This document shows positions 62,705 to 64,000 of a DNA stretch of 64,000 nucleotides, piece by piece. Position numbers and translations under genes: made by a program. The stretch comes from Flavobacteriales bacterium (lineage in GTDB: Bacteria > Bacteroidota > Bacteroidia > Flavobacteriales > Flavobacteriaceae). The notes beneath the pieces are model-generated. The model saw only the letters and a list, made by a program, of their open reading frames with translations. It was not told the origin of the DNA and did not search any database. The DNA lies in NCBI GenBank assembly GCA_027067965.1, contig JAMOUV010000002.1, positions 62,001 to 126,000 of the forward strand, written 5' to 3'. The stretch's first letter is position 1; every line of letters begins with the position of its first letter.

Positions 62705-63026
62705 ATACCGCATTGCGGCCGTTTTATTCACATTCTTAGTATTAATAACCGGCATAATGCCTATTAAAAAGGATATTATGCCTCCGGGGCAATCGGATAA
62801 ATTTATTCATTTTTTTCTTTATTTGATATTATTTCAACTTTGGTATTTGGCCGGTATTAAAAATGTCTTTCGCCTATCATTATATTTATTTTTCTTTAGT
62901 TTTTTTATTGAAATTTTACAAGAATTATTACCGGTAAACAGAAGCTTTAGTTTACTGGATATGATTGCCAATTTGGCAGGGATTTATACGGGATATATCA
63001 TAAGCCGTATAAATAAACATATTTAA
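62670..63026 (+). CDS. VanZ-like family membrane protein
   Basis: A 118-residue protein with four hydrophobic segments and the VanZ-like layout: '[20 protein letters not shown]' (the D-K-x-x-H motif) and '[20 protein letters not shown]' (the E-x-x-Q motif). Members are of unknown function apart from teicoplanin-linked VanZ. The ATG at 62670 overlaps gcvH by 35 bases; a TTG at 62694 would give an 11-base overlap and is possible. Confidence 0.83.
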   Translation: MQIHIRNILRNKYRIAAVLFTFLVLITGIMPIKKDIMPPGQSDKFIHFFLYLILFQLWYLAGIKNVFRLSLYLFFFSFFIEILQELLPVNRSFSLLDMIANLAGIYTGYIISRINKHI

Positions 63027-63105
63027 AATGCCATTACATCCTGAAGGCATTACAAGAAAAAATGCTTTTTGTGGCTTTAAGTCGATACAATAATATACAA
63101 GTGGG

Positions 63106-63966
63106 TTAATGCTTTATTGTCGATTTGTATAAAGACCATGTATTTTGCAGAAGCATGGCCACCGTCATGGGCCCTACGCCGCCCGGAACGGGCGTGATGG
63201 CTTTGGCAATGGATTTCACATCTTCAAAATCCACGTCACCGCATAATTTTCCGGTTTCATCACGGTTTATTCCCACATCGATTACTACTGTATTTTCGGC
63301 AATATGCATGCGATTCCATACTTTTGGACGACCGACGGCGCTTATAAAAATATCCGCTTGCCGGATATACTTTTCGGGTTGCGGCGTCCGGCTATGAATG
63401 AGAGTTACCGTTGCGTTGCCAAACGGAAATTTTGAAGCCAGCATGACGGCCAAGGGTTTACCTACAATTTGACTACGTCCCGCAATGACTACATGTTTAG
63501 ATGCCGGGTCGATGTCATAATATTTCAATATTTCAATAATACCTGCAGGAGTAGCGGGAAAAACCACCGGGTTTTCATTCATAATGCGGCCTAAATTGAG
63601 TGGATGAAAACCGTCGGCATCTTTTTTCGGATCAATAAGTTCTATTATGCGATTGGTATCGATATGGGCGGGAAGCGGCAGTTGAACAATATAACCGTGA
63701 ATGGAAGGATCGGCGTTATACCGTTTGATTACATCAATTAATTCATCTTCGCTATGTTCGACGTGTACATGAAAGGTAGCAAAGCCCGCTGCAGCCGCTT
63801 TTTTAAGTTTACTTTTGATATACACTTTTCCGGCCGGATCGTTCCCGGCCGTAATAATTCCCAAACCCGGAACGGGGTAGTGATTATCGGTATATTGTTT
63901 TACCTCTTCCGCCAGTTGCCGGAGAATATGATTGGCAAGGTTTTTTCCGTCGAGTATATGTGTCAT
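63106..63966 (-). CDS. folD: Methylenetetrahydrofolate dehydrogenase/cyclohydrolase
   Basis: Bifunctional enzyme turning 5,10-methylene-THF to 10-formyl-THF, using the one-carbon unit from glycine cleavage. It has 286 residues. Tyr49 and Lys53 ('KVYIKSKLKKA') are the cyclohydrolase pair, 'IVQLPLPAH' and 'KDADGFHPLN' bind folate, 'GRSQIVGKPLA' binds NADP, and 'TPVPGGVGPMT' ends the active site. The gene follows what is probably the end of ffh by a few bases. Confidence 0.97.
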   Translation of the reverse strand: MTHILDGKNLANHILRQLAEEVKQYTDNHYPVPGLGIITAGNDPAGKVYIKSKLKKAAAAGFATFHVHVEHSEDELIDVIKRYNADPSIHGYIVQLPLPAHIDTNRIIELIDPKKDADGFHPLNLGRIMNENPVVFPATPAGIIEILKYYDIDPASKHVVIAGRSQIVGKPLAVMLASKFPFGNATVTLIHSRTPQPEKYIRQADIFISAVGRPKVWNRMHIAENTVVIDVGINRDETGKLCGDVDFEDVKSIAKAITPVPGGVGPMTVAMLLQNTWSLYKSTIKH

Positions 63967-63970
63967 TTTA

Positions 63971-64000
63971 TTAACTTAAACCGGGAAATCCGCGACCGCC
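63971..64000 (-). CDS. Probable C-terminal codons of ffh (partial)
   Basis: Ten minus-strand codons run from the window edge to TAA at 63971-63973, encoding GGRGFPGLS. A glycine-rich end and the ffh-folD neighbourhood common in Bacteroidota suggest the end of the signal recognition particle protein. The stretch is too short to be sure; only the frame and context support it. Confidence 0.3.
   Translation of the reverse strand, partial: GGRGFPGLS

Noticed and set aside
63027-63051. AATGCC/GGCATT hairpin after the VanZ-like gene
   Set aside because: A 6-bp stem with a long loop and no T tract.
1-64000. tRNA, rRNA, CRISPR, insertion sequences or prophage
   Set aside because: No cloverleaf-like gap, repeat-spacer array, transposase or phage gene was seen; intergenic gaps are too short for most of these.

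Overview
The window reads as chromosome of a Bacteroidota bacterium, probably Flavobacteriales-like, although family level cannot be fixed from sequence alone. Supporting signs are a type IX secretion (T9SS) C-terminal sorting domain at the left edge, Bacteroidota-specific families (DUF3822, DUF4136, DUF4252, a 'putative porin'), weak or absent Shine-Dalgarno sequences, and about sixteen upstream copies of TAnnTTTG, the known Bacteroidota -7 promoter element. No rRNA, tRNA, CRISPR array, insertion sequence or prophage is visible. About 65 genes are packed with short gaps and frequent start/stop overlaps. No gap exceeds 300 bases.

Layout. 1-6.4 kb: a T9SS-secreted protein fragment, then a six-gene overlapping minus-strand operon (membrane protein, DUF3822, rsmD, glycosyltransferase, ECF sigma factor, lipA) and a crotonase. 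6.5-16 kb: trxB, thioesterase, dnaA, low-molecular-weight phosphatase, RsmI-like methylase, a His-tailed NifX-like protein, lipB, a K+ channel, lon and recR. 16-28 kb: DUF4252 protein, NhaC-type antiporter, a peptide-utilisation run (DPP IV-like peptidase, two POT transporters, a TlpA-like lipoprotein), DUF4136 lipoprotein and porin. 28-30.5 kb: ndk, Nif3-like protein, and a coiled-coil protein whose zinc ribbon has lost all its cysteines.

30.5-39 kb: an exopolysaccharide operon on the minus strand (wza, wzc, UDP-HexNAc dehydrogenase, epimerase, D-2-hydroxyacid dehydrogenase, a 57-residue membrane protein, an ATP-grasp enzyme), ending at an AT-rich acetyltransferase gene. 39-48.4 kb: hflX and acn (divergent), methyltransferases, map, a thioredoxin-like lipoprotein, a TrmH-type methylase and a LysE-type exporter. 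48.4-52.5 kb: flippase, aminotransferase, acyltransferase and birA. 52.6-57 kb: rsfS-ftsH-LUD-cdsA-psd. 57-64 kb: gcvP, 2H phosphoesterase, trmD, gcvH, VanZ-like protein, folD, and probably the last codons of ffh.

Functional threads. Lipoate and glycine cleavage functions (lipA, lipB, gcvH, gcvP) plus folD supply one-carbon units. Lon, FtsH, Map and RsfS serve protein quality control and translation. Two separate surface-glycan loci are present. The feature most worth testing is the tail of the exopolysaccharide operon, where a D-2-hydroxyacid dehydrogenase, a small membrane protein and an uncharacterised ATP-grasp enzyme are tightly linked and could form an undescribed glycan- or envelope-modifying module.
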